In this document: positions 47,096-56,265 of the stretch, in pieces | Numbering within the stretch: the first letter of the stretch is position 1 | How the letters are laid out: every line of letters starts with the position of its first letter | Assembly: GCF_023554995.1 (NCBI RefSeq) | Contig: NZ_JAMJPK010000005.1 | Location: 308,279 to 372,278 of the forward strand | From: Halomonas gemina | GTDB taxonomy: Bacteria; Pseudomonadota; Gammaproteobacteria; Pseudomonadales; Halomonadaceae | Length of the DNA: 64,000 bases | Direction of reading: 5' to 3' | The notes under the pieces: generated by a model | What the model saw: only the letters and a program-made list of their open reading frames with translations | What the model was told of the DNA's origin: nothing | Database searches by the model: none | Made by a program: the position numbers and the translations under genes

Positions 47096-47157
47096 GTTCC
47101 CCGACCTTGAGTCGGCAGTATGAAGAATCGCCGGCCCGGAATCATTGTTATCCCAGC

Positions 47158-48093
47158 CTAGCAAGCCGCCGGCGGTTCCGCCAATGCCGCCGCCCGGAGG
47201 CGCAGTTCATCAAGATGTCCGGCCAGGCAGGGGGCCGGCAGCCGGTGTCGAGAAGCGGCCGCCAGCAGCGGGGCGAGGATCGCCTCGTGCTCGGTGAGGC
47301 GGCCGGCCAGCACGTCCTGGAGCATGGAGGCCCGGTTGCTCGCCGTGGCCTCGACGACCTGCCAGACCAGCTGCCGCCAGCCCTCCAGGCCGTTCCCGTC
47401 GGGCGGGGCGACATCCTCGGCGGACAGGATCGCCGCGACCTCGGTAATCAGCCTCTCGACCATGGGGCGGAAGGGACGGTCGCGCAGCTGGCCGTTGCGG
47501 ATCGTGTAGCGGGCGACCAGGGGGTTGATGGCGGCGTTGACGGCCAGCTTGCGCCACAGCCGCACGCGAATGTCGTCGACCGTCTCGGCGGGGAGCCCGG
47601 CGGCGGTCAGGGTCCGCGCCAGCGCGCCGGCCAGTTCCCTGTGGCGTCCGTCGAGGGCACCTAGGTAGGTGTGGCCATGGCCGGCATGGGTCACTCGATC
47701 GTCGGCCTGCACATGGGCGCCTTCGGTGGTGGTGGCGCAGAGCACCGGGCCGTGATGGCGTTCGGTGAGCCGTGGCTGGCAGGCGAAGCCGTTCTGCCAC
47801 AGCACCAGCGGCACCCCCTCGGGCAACCGGGTGGCCAGGGCGGCGTGGGCCGCCTCGGCGCCGTGGGCCTTGGTGGTCAGGTGCACCACGGCCGGGGTTT
47901 CCGCGGGCAGGGCCTCGACCCGGGCCATGTCGAGTGACCGGGCCAGGGTGTCGCCCTCCGGGGTGATCAGGGTCTGGTGGCCGGGAAGCCGGCGGCGGCC
48001 GACCAGCCTCACCGGGACCCGGCCGGCCAGCCGCAGGGCGATCAACCGCCCCAGGGCGCCGGGGCCGACGATCCAGTGCGTCTCTGGGGTCAT
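47158..48093 (-). CDS. panE: Ketopantoate reductase (2-dehydropantoate 2-reductase) family protein
   Basis: A 311-residue NADPH-dependent reductase of coenzyme A synthesis. The N-terminal nucleotide-binding motif is GPGALGRLIALRLA, and the catalytic Lys and Asn sit in LWRKLAVNAAINPLVA, followed by a helical C-terminal domain. GGGAGGAG precedes ATG 48093 by 5 bases. The next upstream gene topB is 16 bases away, so the two are probably co-transcribed. Paralogues exist in many genomes, so PanE versus PanE-like is not certain. Confidence 0.85.
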   Translation of the reverse strand: MTPETHWIVGPGALGRLIALRLAGRVPVRLVGRRRLPGHQTLITPEGDTLARSLDMARVEALPAETPAVVHLTTKAHGAEAAHAALATRLPEGVPLVLWQNGFACQPRLTERHHGPVLCATTTEGAHVQADDRVTHAGHGHTYLGALDGRHRELAGALARTLTAAGLPAETVDDIRVRLWRKLAVNAAINPLVARYTIRNGQLRDRPFRPMVERLITEVAAILSAEDVAPPDGNGLEGWRQLVWQVVEATASNRASMLQDVLAGRLTEHEAILAPLLAAASRHRLPAPCLAGHLDELRLRAAALAEPPAAC

Positions 48094-48109
48094 GGGGCTC
48101 CTCCCGGGA

Positions 48110-50029
48110 TCATGAGCGGCGGGTGCGACGTGCCTTGGCCGGTTGGCGTCGCGGCCCGCCGCGCCGGTTGCCGCGGGGCGAGCGTGCCGCCGGGCCCGGC
48201 TCGCCGCGGGCGCCGTGCAGCGCCTCGCGCATCCGCCCCGCGTCGGCGGCGGCCAGCAGGCCATGCAGGTCCTCGATCAGGGCCGCGAGGAAGGGCGCCG
48301 GGGCCTCGCCCTGTTCGGCGATGGCCCCCAGGCGCTGCTCCCAGAGCGCGGTACGCTCGGGGCGGTTCACCGCCTCGGGCAGCGAGGCGATCAACGCGCT
48401 GCCGAGCCGCGTGGCCCGCAGCGCCTTGGCCTGGCGGACCAGGTAGCCGCGCTCCACCAGTGTCTCGATGATCCCGGCCCGCGTCGCCTCGGTGCCCAGG
48501 CCGTCGTGCTCGCGCAGGGTGCGCCGCACGGCCGGGTCCTCGACATAGCGGGCAATGTTCATCATCGCCTTGATCAGGCTGGCATCGGTGAAGGGCTCCG
48601 GCGGGCGAGTCTCGCGGTCCTCGACCCCTGCCTCCTGGACCCGGCACGCCTCGCCCTCGGTGAGCGGTGGCAGCGGTGGCGCCTCGTCACGGGTGGTGAA
48701 CAGCGGCTTCCAGCCGGGGTCGAGGATCTCCTGGCCGCGGGCGCGGAAGGTTTCGTCGAGCAGGCAAAATTCCGCTTTTACCTCGCGGGTGGAAAGCGCG
48801 GGATAGAACTGCGCCAGGACGTTGCGCGCGATCAGCCGGAAGACCTCGGCCTCGGCCTTGTCCAGTCGCGTGAGGTCGGCGGGCTTGCCGGTGGGGGCCA
48901 GGGCGTGGTGGGCGCCGACCTTGCGGTCGTCCCAGGCCCTTGATCGCCGCGAGAAATCCGCGCCGGCCAGCCACTGGCCGAGCGTCTCGTCCTGGCGGCA
49001 GGCGCCCTCCAAGGTAGTTCGCGCCGCGGCGAAGTGCTCCTCGGGCAGGTAGCGGCAGTCCGAGCGCGGGTAGGTGATCAGCTGGTGGCGCTCGTAGAGG
49101 CGCTGGCAGATGTCCAGGGTGACCTTGGCGGAGAGGCCGAAGCGTCGGGCGGCGTCGACCTGCAGCGCCGAGAGCGAGTAGGGCAGGGGAGCGGCCTGGC
49201 GCCTGTCGCGGCTCTCGAGAGCCGTGAGCTGGCCCTCGGCCCCGGGCAGGCGCTCGGCCAGGGCGGCGGCCGGTTCGCGGGCCAGCAGGCGTCCCTGGTC
49301 GTCGAGGGGATGGGGCTCCCCGGGCACCCACCAGGCGCGCAGCCGTCCCTGTGCGAGTTCGAGGTCGGCCCACAGCACGAAGAAGGGTTTCGGCGCGAAA
49401 TCGCGGATCTCGGCGTCGCGGCGTACCACCAGCCCCAGCACCGGGGTCTGGACTCGGCCCACCGAGAGCACGCCGTCATGGCCGGCCTGGCGGCCGGTGA
49501 GTGTCCAGGCGCGGGTCAGGTTGATGCCGTACAGCCAGTCGGCCCGGGCGCGGCACTGGGCCGCCCGGTAGAGCGGCTCGAAGCGGCCGTTGTCCTCGAG
49601 CCGGGCGAGGGCGCGCTGCACTGCCGGGCGGTTGAGGTCGCTGACCAGCAGCCGAGACACTTTCCCCTTCCAGCCCAGGTGCTCGATCACCTCCTGCACC
49701 AGCAGCTGGCCCTCGCGGTCGGGGTCGCCGGCATGCACCACCTCGTGGGCGGACTTCAGCAGCCGGCGGATCACCGCCAGCTGGCCGCGGGCCTTGGGGC
49801 GAGGCATCAGCTTCCAGCGACTCGGCAGGATCGGCAGCTGGTCGAGGCGCCACTGCTTCAGGGCCGGGTCGTAGGCATCGGGCGGAGCCTGTTCCAGCAG
49901 ATGGCCCAGGCACCAGGTGACCGTGGTCTCACCCACCGCCAGTGAGCCCTCCTGCTTGCGGGGCGAGCCAGGCAGGGCCTCGGCGATGGCCCGGGCCAGG
50001 CTCGGTTTCTCGGCGATGATCAGTCGCAT
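48110..50029 (-). CDS. topB: DNA topoisomerase III (TopB)
   Basis: A 639-residue type IA topoisomerase that resolves catenanes and recombination intermediates. Seen: TOPRIM start RLIIAEKPSLARAIAEAL, acidic triad segment HAGDPDREGQLLVQEV, GRVQTPVLGLV, and the active-site Tyr in LITYPRSDCRYLPEE. The C-terminus is a basic, Arg-rich tail (RRGGPRRQPAKARRTRR) replacing zinc fingers, usual for this group. The start at 50029 is chosen because it gives the canonical N-terminus, with GACGAG just upstream; the in-frame extension to 50101 is not used. Confidence 0.95.
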   Translation of the reverse strand: MRLIIAEKPSLARAIAEALPGSPRKQEGSLAVGETTVTWCLGHLLEQAPPDAYDPALKQWRLDQLPILPSRWKLMPRPKARGQLAVIRRLLKSAHEVVHAGDPDREGQLLVQEVIEHLGWKGKVSRLLVSDLNRPAVQRALARLEDNGRFEPLYRAAQCRARADWLYGINLTRAWTLTGRQAGHDGVLSVGRVQTPVLGLVVRRDAEIRDFAPKPFFVLWADLELAQGRLRAWWVPGEPHPLDDQGRLLAREPAAALAERLPGAEGQLTALESRDRRQAAPLPYSLSALQVDAARRFGLSAKVTLDICQRLYERHQLITYPRSDCRYLPEEHFAAARTTLEGACRQDETLGQWLAGADFSRRSRAWDDRKVGAHHALAPTGKPADLTRLDKAEAEVFRLIARNVLAQFYPALSTREVKAEFCLLDETFRARGQEILDPGWKPLFTTRDEAPPLPPLTEGEACRVQEAGVEDRETRPPEPFTDASLIKAMMNIARYVEDPAVRRTLREHDGLGTEATRAGIIETLVERGYLVRQAKALRATRLGSALIASLPEAVNRPERTALWEQRLGAIAEQGEAPAPFLAALIEDLHGLLAAADAGRMREALHGARGEPGPAARSPRGNRRGGPRRQPAKARRTRRS

Positions 50030-50108
50030 GATGACTCGTCGCGGCGAATGGCATGGACATTCTTCCAGTATTCGCCACGCCTCGCCAGGTGTAAGCTGCA
50101 TCAGGATA

Positions 50109-50125
50109 TGTACAATGCTTGTACA
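50109..50125. promoter_or_regulatory. 17-bp perfect palindrome upstream of the ABC1 kinase gene
   Basis: TGTACAA-TGC-TTGTACA (50109-50125), 23 bases before the start at 50149. It also includes TACAAT, a -10-like hexamer, so a repressor bound here would block transcription. Operator of an unidentified dimeric (TetR-like) regulator, by inference; could serve topB as well. Confidence 0.5.
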
Positions 50126-50148
50126 ACAGTGACCATGGGAGAAAGCGC

Positions 50149-51393
50149 ATGCGCGAACGTGGCCGTACCCGGCGCCTGCTGGGGCTCGGGGCCCGCACCG
50201 GCGGAGCGCTGATCCGCACCCGAATGGGCGGCCAGGCCGACTGGCGGGCCCTGGGCGAGGCCCTCTTCGAGGGGCTCTCCGAGCTCAAGGGGCCGGCGAT
50301 GAAGCTGGCCCAGATCGTGTCGCAGTGGGATGACCTGCTGCCGCCGGACCTCGCCGAGGAACTGGCCCGCCTGCAGCGACAGGCGGAGCCAATGCCCTGG
50401 GCGGGCATCCGCCGCACCCTGGTCGCGCAGTACGGCGACCTGGAGGCGGTGTTCTCCGGCATCGAGGAGACCCCTTTCGCCAGCGCCTCCATGGGCCAGG
50501 TGCATCGCGCCACCACCCGGGAGGGCGAGACCCTGGTGCTCAAGGTGCAGTATCCCGGCCTCGCCGAGGTGCTGGAGAGTGACCTGGCGCAGGTGCGACG
50601 CCTGATGCGACTGGGGCGCTGGTTCAAGGTGCCCCAGGCGCGACTCGATGCGCTCTTCGAGGAGCTGGCGGTCAGCCTGCGCGGCGAGCTGGACTACCAT
50701 GCCGAGGCGGAGTCGCTGGCCCGCTACCGCACGCGCTATGCCCACCTCGACAGCCTGGTGATCCCGGAGCCGCTGCCGGCGCTTTCCGGCCCCCGGGTAC
50801 TGGCCATGCGCTACGTCGGCGGCACCCCATTGCGCGACCTTGAGGCGGCCGACGACGCCCTGCGCCAGCGGGTGGCGACGACGCTCGCCGACTGGCTGAC
50901 CGAGGAGCTCTTCACCCATGGCGAGCTGCATGCCGACCCCCATGCTGGCAACTTCGCCGCCGACCCGGCGGGGCGACTGGTGATCTACGATCTCGGCGCG
51001 GTGATCCCGGTGCCCGAGGCCCGCCTGGCCGCGATGATGCGCCTGCTCGAGGCGACCCTGGCGGGGGATCCCATGGCCATGGATTCGGCGATGCTCGAGC
51101 TCGGTGGCCGCCAGGGACAGGGCGCGCCCCTGGCCCTCTATCGTGAAGCGGCCGAGGCGGTCTCGCCGCTCTTCCGCCCTGGCGAGCAGGACTTCGGCGA
51201 CGTGCGGGTGCACCGTCGCCTGCGCGAGCTCTCCCCCAAGGTCTGGGCGGCCATGGACCGCCTGCAGCCCCCGGCGGACACGCTGCTGCTGTCGCGCACC
51301 CTCAACGGCCACTACTGGAACCTGGTGCGCCTCGGCGCGCGACTCGACATGGCCGAGCGTACCCGGCCGCTGTTCTCCAGAGGGTACGCCTGA
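50149..51393 (+). CDS. ABC1/UbiB-family atypical kinase
   Basis: A 414-residue ABC1/ADCK-type protein, a family linked to ubiquinone biosynthesis or lipid regulation. The family motif KGPAMKLAQIVSQ (residues about 47-60), the Ala-rich loop FASASMGQVHRA replacing a Gly-rich loop, the Lys in LVLKVQYPGL, catalytic HGELHADPHAGNF and DLG metal site in IYDLGAVIP are all present. It is not in a ubi operon, so it is a paralogue of UbiB rather than UbiB itself. GGGAG lies 8 bases before ATG 50149. Confidence 0.85.
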   Translation: MRERGRTRRLLGLGARTGGALIRTRMGGQADWRALGEALFEGLSELKGPAMKLAQIVSQWDDLLPPDLAEELARLQRQAEPMPWAGIRRTLVAQYGDLEAVFSGIEETPFASASMGQVHRATTREGETLVLKVQYPGLAEVLESDLAQVRRLMRLGRWFKVPQARLDALFEELAVSLRGELDYHAEAESLARYRTRYAHLDSLVIPEPLPALSGPRVLAMRYVGGTPLRDLEAADDALRQRVATTLADWLTEELFTHGELHADPHAGNFAADPAGRLVIYDLGAVIPVPEARLAAMMRLLEATLAGDPMAMDSAMLELGGRQGQGAPLALYREAAEAVSPLFRPGEQDFGDVRVHRRLRELSPKVWAAMDRLQPPADTLLLSRTLNGHYWNLVRLGARLDMAERTRPLFSRGYA

Positions 51394-51477
51394 TCCTCCT
51401 GGACCGGCGACTGACCACCTGCCCAGCCTGGCGCCGGACTGGTAGACTATGCCGTTTTCCAAAGGTTGGAGTGCGCG

Positions 51478-53301
51478 ATGCTGGCAGTATGGGTAGAACA
51501 GCTGCTGGGCTTTGCCTCGGGTGCCCTGGCGGCCATTCGCCAGGACGAGCGCTACCCCACGCTGATGGCCTGGGCCCGCGACGAGGGGCCGGCCCTGGTC
51601 GGCGGCGACCTGGCGCTGGCCCAGGCGCTGGCCCCGGAGCTGTGGTCGCAGACCCCGCTGGCGCGACTCGACTTCGCCGCCGAGCCGCTGGCCCGGCCCG
51701 GACGCAACGAGCCCTGCTGGTGTGATTCCGGGCGCAAGACCAAACACTGCTGCGGGGCGGTCAGTCTGCCCGGGCATGTGCCGCCGCACCTGATGTGGAT
51801 GCTATCGCTGCGCGACTGGAAGGGCGATACCCTCAAGGCCGCGCTGGCCAGCGGCCGCGCCCCGGCCCAGGCGCTGCTGGAGGCCGGCCTGATCGCCGCC
51901 GAGTCCGGCCAGCGCGGGCGGGCCCAGCAGATCCTCGAGTCGCTGTTCGAGCGCGCCGACTGGCTGACCCTTCCCGAGCAGGCCGAGCCCGCCTTCGAGA
52001 TCCTCATCGATCTCTACCAGGAGCGCGGTTTCCACCGCAAGCGCGAGGCGCTGCTCGACGCGGTGCTCGACCGCGGACCGCTGTTCCTGCGCGGCGTGGC
52101 CCTGGAACGGCTCTGCCTGATGCACCTGGACAACGACGACCTGGACAGCGCCCGGGCGGCCTTCGTGCGCGCCCAGCAGGCGCTGCCCGACTCGCCGACC
52201 CTGGCCTATATCGAGGCCATGCTGCTGCTCCACGAGGGCCACGAGCAGGAGGCCGCCGAACGGTCGCGCTTCTGGTTCCGGCGCCTGGCTCGCCAGGGCG
52301 ACCTGGACCCCGACCAGTTGCAGTTCCTGGCCGACCTGGCCGAGAACCCCGGGGCGACCCTCGCCGACCAGCTGCTCAGCGCCGAGGAGGACCTGGCCGA
52401 GCCGCTGGTGGCCCTGCAGGCGCTGCTGGAGTCGCTGCCCGTGGCCCCGCGCCTGGAGATCCGCCGCGGCGATGATGGCGGCCTCGAGTACCACACCACC
52501 GCCCGCGAGGACACCCTGTTCGCCGCCTGGCAGAAGGTCTTCCGGGCCCGGGTCGAGAGCGAGGCCCCGATGGGCTTCGACGAGGATCCCTGGCCCCATG
52601 CCGGCGAGTGGCTGCCGGCGCTCTGCGCCCATCCCGAGTGGCTGGATGCCCCCGCCGTGGTGCAGTCCCTGGCGCTGGCACTCGCCAGCCGCTTCGGCAG
52701 CCTGCCGTGGATGGCGCCGAGCCTGTTCGAGCCCCTGGCCAGCCGGCTGGAGCGCTGGCTCGAGCAGGTGCGCGCCGAGGGCGAGGGGGCCTTCCTGTGG
52801 GACAGCGCCGACAACGCCGTGCTGCTGCGCACCGGCCTGGCGCTGGTGGTGGGCATGGAGCGCGGCGCCCGGGCACGCTCCCGCGAGCTTGCCGAGCGGC
52901 TGCTCACCCTGGACGACCAGGACAGCCTGGGCCTGCGCGAGCTGGTGCTCGACCAGCTGCTCCGGGAGGGGCGCGACCGTGCGGCCCTGGCCCTGAGCGA
53001 ACGCGAGCTCGAGGGCGATGACGACGAGACCCCGCCGCTGGGGCTGCTGATGGGGCGGGTGCTGGCGCTCTACCGTCTGGAGCGCCGCGACGAGGCCGCC
53101 GAGGCGCTGCGGGAGGTGGCCCGCCACAATTTCCACGCGGTGGCCATGCTGTGCGCCGATAATCCGCGCCCGGTCGGCGGCGAGGGCGTCGCCGAGCCCG
53201 GCTCCCGCGCCGAGGCCTGGCAGTACCGCACCCTGATGCGCGACCAGTGGCGGGCCACGCCGGGGGCGCTGGCCTGGCTGCAGGCGCGGCTGGACGACTG
53301 A
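51478..53301 (+). CDS. SEC-C motif and TPR-like repeat protein
   Basis: A 607-residue protein with a zinc-binding SEC-C motif at residues about 76-96 (GRNEPCWCDSGRKTKHCCGA), otherwise largely helical with TPR-like pairs (RAAFVRAQQALPDSPTLAYI, ALYRLERRDEAAEALREVAR). SEC-C usually serves as a protein- or ribosome-contact element, for example in SecA. GGAG lies about 6 bases before ATG 51478. It is followed by the convergent ampG gene 20 bases away. Function unknown. Confidence 0.8.
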   Translation: MLAVWVEQLLGFASGALAAIRQDERYPTLMAWARDEGPALVGGDLALAQALAPELWSQTPLARLDFAAEPLARPGRNEPCWCDSGRKTKHCCGAVSLPGHVPPHLMWMLSLRDWKGDTLKAALASGRAPAQALLEAGLIAAESGQRGRAQQILESLFERADWLTLPEQAEPAFEILIDLYQERGFHRKREALLDAVLDRGPLFLRGVALERLCLMHLDNDDLDSARAAFVRAQQALPDSPTLAYIEAMLLLHEGHEQEAAERSRFWFRRLARQGDLDPDQLQFLADLAENPGATLADQLLSAEEDLAEPLVALQALLESLPVAPRLEIRRGDDGGLEYHTTAREDTLFAAWQKVFRARVESEAPMGFDEDPWPHAGEWLPALCAHPEWLDAPAVVQSLALALASRFGSLPWMAPSLFEPLASRLERWLEQVRAEGEGAFLWDSADNAVLLRTGLALVVGMERGARARSRELAERLLTLDDQDSLGLRELVLDQLLREGRDRAALALSERELEGDDDETPPLGLLMGRVLALYRLERRDEAAEALREVARHNFHAVAMLCADNPRPVGGEGVAEPGSRAEAWQYRTLMRDQWRATPGALAWLQARLDD

Positions 53302-53320
53302 TCGGCGGTCTCGCCTGGCC

Positions 53321-54682
53321 TCAGGCGGCCCCGGGCACCGGCACCAGCTCGCGGTCGCGGCTGATCCAGATCGCCAGCAGCACGGCCGGCAGCCCCAGCA
53401 GCGTGGAGATCAGGAAGAAGGTGGCATAGCCTTCGCCGCTGACCACCAGCCCACCGAAGCCGCTGAGGAACTTGCCCGGCAGGGTCATCAGCGACGAGAA
53501 GAGCGCGTACTGGGTGGCCGTGTAGGCGCGCGAGGTGAGACTCGAGAGGAAGGCGATGAAGACGGCGCTGGCCAGGCCGTTGGCCAGGTTGTCGCCGATG
53601 ATCGCCATCACCAGCATCGTCAGGCTCTGGCCGGCCAGCGCCAGGGCCGCGAACAGCAGGTTGGTCAGCGCCGCGGCCACCGCGCCCAGCACCAGGATCG
53701 GCCCGATGCCGTAGCGGGCCACCAGCAGCCCGCCGAGGATCCCGCCGCCGATGCTCATGGCGATGCCGAAGACGTTGGTGACATTGGCGATGGTGGCAAG
53801 CGTGAAGCCGAGGTCGATGTAGAGCGGGTTGGCCATGGAGGCCATGGCCAGGTCGCTGATCCGGAACACCGCCACGAACACCAGCAGCCACAGCGCCTTG
53901 CGCCGATGACGGGTGAAGAAGTCGGTGAAGGGGCAGACGATCGCCCCGATCACCCAGGCCCCGAGCCGGCGCAGCGGCCTGGGCCGGCCGCGGGAGGTTC
54001 TCAGGAAGGCCCGCACCCGGGGCTCGTGGATCAGCTGGGTGGTCAGCGAGAGTCGCTCGGGTTCCGGGCGCAGCAGCACCGTGACCACGCCGATGCCCAC
54101 CAGTGCCGCCATGGTCAGGTAGGCCGCCTCCCAGGAGGCCAGCGAGGCCACATAGAGGGCGCCGGCACCGGCCGCCAGCAGCCCGCCGCGATAGCCGATG
54201 ATGTAGGTCGAGGCCATGGCGGCCTGGATATCGTCCGGGGCGGACTCGATGCGAAAGGCGTCGATGGCGATGTCCTGGGTCGCGCTGCCGAAGGCCACCA
54301 GCAGGGCGAAGGCCGCCACCAGGGGCAGGTGGCCCACCGGGTCGACCCCGGCCAGCCCCACCAGGCCGGTGGCGATCATCGCCTGGGCAAGCAGCATCCA
54401 GCTGCGGCGCTGGCCGAGGGTACGAGTCAGCAGCGGCAGGGCGAGCCGGTCCACCACCGGGGCCCAGAAGAACTTGATCGAGTAGAGCATGCCGATCCAT
54501 GCGAAGAAGCCGATGGCTGCCACCTCGACCCCGCTGCTGCGCAGCCAGGCCGAGAGGGTCGAGAACACCAGCAGGAAGGGCAGGCCGGCGGAGAAGCCCA
54601 GGAACAGCATGGTGATGACCGGTGCACGCAGGTAGATGGCCAGGGCGTCGCGCCAGCTGCGTCGGGCGATGGGGGTCGGCAT
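53321..54682 (-). CDS. ampG: AmpG-type muropeptide permease (MFS transporter)
   Basis: A 453-residue major facilitator protein with about 12 membrane helices that imports anhydro-muropeptides for peptidoglycan recycling and beta-lactamase induction. Typical AmpG phrases: LGFSAGLPFLLVFSTLSAWLR near the N-terminus, GSATQDIAIDAFRIE, MSIGGGILGGLLVARYG-like segment and TQYALFSSLMTLPGKFLSGF. AAGGAG lies 11 bases before ATG 54682; a GTG at 54694 is less likely. Divergent from rfaH across a 199-bp gap. Confidence 0.9.
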   Translation of the reverse strand: MPTPIARRSWRDALAIYLRAPVITMLFLGFSAGLPFLLVFSTLSAWLRSSGVEVAAIGFFAWIGMLYSIKFFWAPVVDRLALPLLTRTLGQRRSWMLLAQAMIATGLVGLAGVDPVGHLPLVAAFALLVAFGSATQDIAIDAFRIESAPDDIQAAMASTYIIGYRGGLLAAGAGALYVASLASWEAAYLTMAALVGIGVVTVLLRPEPERLSLTTQLIHEPRVRAFLRTSRGRPRPLRRLGAWVIGAIVCPFTDFFTRHRRKALWLLVFVAVFRISDLAMASMANPLYIDLGFTLATIANVTNVFGIAMSIGGGILGGLLVARYGIGPILVLGAVAAALTNLLFAALALAGQSLTMLVMAIIGDNLANGLASAVFIAFLSSLTSRAYTATQYALFSSLMTLPGKFLSGFGGLVVSGEGYATFFLISTLLGLPAVLLAIWISRDRELVPVPGAA

Positions 54683-54881
54683 GTCGGGCAGCACTCCTTG
54701 CGTTGGGCTCGACGGAGGCCACGCAGGCCTCGATCATCGATGGTAAAATTCCGGATTGGCAGCCGGGCCGGGCCGGCCAGTGTCCGACCCATGTCATCCG
54801 TGCGATATCCTCGGACTGGCATGCGGTGGGATTGTTGCAGAGCCCCGGCAGTGATACCAGGAGCCCTTAATCAGGAGCCAC

Positions 54882-55424
54882 ATGAGCGATTTCGAGATTC
54901 GCCAGGCCGAGGCCGACGATGCCGTGCCCCGCTGGTACGTGATCCAGTGCAAGGGCGGAGAGTCCTTTCGCGCCGCCGAGCACCTGGCCAACCAGGACTA
55001 CGAGGTCTTCCATCCCGTGCTGCAGGTCCAGAAGAAGCGCCGCGGCAAGCTCGAGTGGGTCAGCGAGCCGCTGTTCCCCTACTACCTGTTCATCCGGCTC
55101 GACCGCCTGGCCAGCAATTGGCGGCCCATCCGCTCCACCCGCGGCGTGCTGAAGATCGTCACCTTCGGCCTCGACATGCCGGTGCCGGTCAGCGATGAGC
55201 TGGTCGAGACGCTGCTCGCGCATGGCAGCGGGGAGGAGGACGCGACCTCGAACGTCTACTTCCGTGCCGGCGAGGCGGTGGAGATCACCGAGGGGCCCTT
55301 CAAGGACCTGCAGGCCGTGTTCGCCAGCCACAAGGGCGAGGAGCGCGCCATCGTGCTGCTCAACATGCTGCACAAGCAGCAGCGCCTGGAGATGCCCGTC
55401 GGCCAGCTGCGTCGCCGTGATTAG
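54882..55424 (+). CDS. rfaH: Transcription elongation factor RfaH (NusG paralogue)
   Basis: A 180-residue NusG-like factor with an N-terminal NGN domain (RWYVIQCKGGESFRAAEHLA, LFPYYLFIRLDRLASNW) and a C-terminal KOW-type domain (YFRAGEAVEITEGPFKDLQ). Length and the FPYYLF phrase fit RfaH, which binds ops elements and raises expression of long operons such as LPS and capsule. AGGAG lies about 6 bases before ATG 54882. No ops-containing operon is in the window. Confidence 0.85.
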   Translation: MSDFEIRQAEADDAVPRWYVIQCKGGESFRAAEHLANQDYEVFHPVLQVQKKRRGKLEWVSEPLFPYYLFIRLDRLASNWRPIRSTRGVLKIVTFGLDMPVPVSDELVETLLAHGSGEEDATSNVYFRAGEAVEITEGPFKDLQAVFASHKGEERAIVLLNMLHKQQRLEMPVGQLRRRD

Positions 55425-55630
55425 GAGTCTGTCGGACTTAACGCTGATCTACTGCGAGAACCGGTCTTTCGGCCAATTTCATTCGATCTGATTCGTTAAA
55501 TAGCACGCTATTCACCTCATCAGATCGATAAACTTGTCTCGAAATCCGTCTCTCTCGCGACGATCGGTCAAATCCGGCAGGCTCCTGGCGACGCACTCCC
55601 TTCTCCCACCTACTCGCCTCAGGAGAACCC
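55425..55630. other. rfaH-slyD gap, possible insertion-sequence end remnant
   Basis: This 206-bp AT-richer gap begins with a phrase (GTCTGTCGGACTTAACGC) that resembles the end of some transposases' terminal repeats, followed by inverted-looking words (GATCTGATTCG, CATCAGATCG). No intact transposase or matching opposite end was found. The last 20 bases hold CAGGAG, the ribosome site of the next gene. Confidence 0.25.
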
Positions 55631-56137
55631 ATGACTATCGCTCCCCAACGGGTCGTGACCCTGCACTATGTGCTCAGCGACCGGGACGGCAGTGTCCTCG
55701 ACGATTCCCATGCCCGCCGCCAGCCCCTCGAATACTTGCATGGGCACGGCAATATCATGGCCGGCCTGGAGCGCGCCCTGGCGGGCCAGGAGGCCGGCGC
55801 CCGGCTCTCCGTTACCCTGATGCCGGCCGAGGCCTATGGCCTGCGCGACGAGGCGCTGGTGCGCGAGGTCGGCCGCCATGCCTTCCCGATGAAGGAGATC
55901 GCGCCGGGCATGCGCTTCCAGACCCCGGGGGACGATGGCCCCGAGATCGTCACCGTGCTCGAGGTCCGCGATGACGCCGTGGTCATCGACACCAACCATC
56001 CGCTGGCCGGCCAGGTCCTGCGCTACCGCCTCGAGGTGCTGGCGGTGCGCGATGCCACCCGTGCCGAGCTGGCCAAGGGCCATCCGCTGCCCCCGGGCAC
56101 CGATCCCGGCGAGGTCGAGGACAAGAAGCTGCCGTGA
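55631..56137 (+). CDS. FKBP-type peptidyl-prolyl isomerase, SlyD-like
   Basis: A 168-residue isomerase/chaperone with an FKBP domain (VVTLHYVLSDRDGSVLDDSH, PLEYLHGHGNIMAGLERALA) interrupted by an insert-in-flap segment (RHAFPMKEIAPGMRFQTPG) as in SlyD. It lacks the His-rich metal-binding tail of E. coli SlyD; the C-terminus is short and acidic-basic (GEVEDKKLP). Likely cytoplasmic folding helper. CAGGAG lies just before ATG 55631. Confidence 0.85.
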   Translation: MTIAPQRVVTLHYVLSDRDGSVLDDSHARRQPLEYLHGHGNIMAGLERALAGQEAGARLSVTLMPAEAYGLRDEALVREVGRHAFPMKEIAPGMRFQTPGDDGPEIVTVLEVRDDAVVIDTNHPLAGQVLRYRLEVLAVRDATRAELAKGHPLPPGTDPGEVEDKKLP

Positions 56138-56190
56138 AAACTGACTTGGATCAACGGATTTCCCGCGACCCTGCGAGCTCGCGGGGAAAC

Positions 56191-56232
56191 TTGATGCAGG
56201 TCAGCTTTCCCTCCCTCCCCACGGGCTAGAGT
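56191..56232 (+). promoter_or_regulatory. Anr/Fnr-type promoter for the CcoM-like peptide
   Basis: TTGAT (56191-56195), GCAG, GTCAG (56200-56204): one perfect and one degenerate Fnr/Anr half-site. A -10 hexamer TAGAGT lies at 56227-56232, which puts the box centre (56197.5) at about -41.5, the class II activation position. Oxygen-responsive expression is therefore plausible. Confidence 0.5.
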
Positions 56233-56265
56233 TCTCCCAACATATCGAGACGGGAGGACACCACC

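Noticed and set aside
53906..55198. 430-codon open frame across ampG and rfaH
   Set aside because: It runs antisense to ampG and out of frame into rfaH; both have complete family motifs, so the long frame is due to GC bias.
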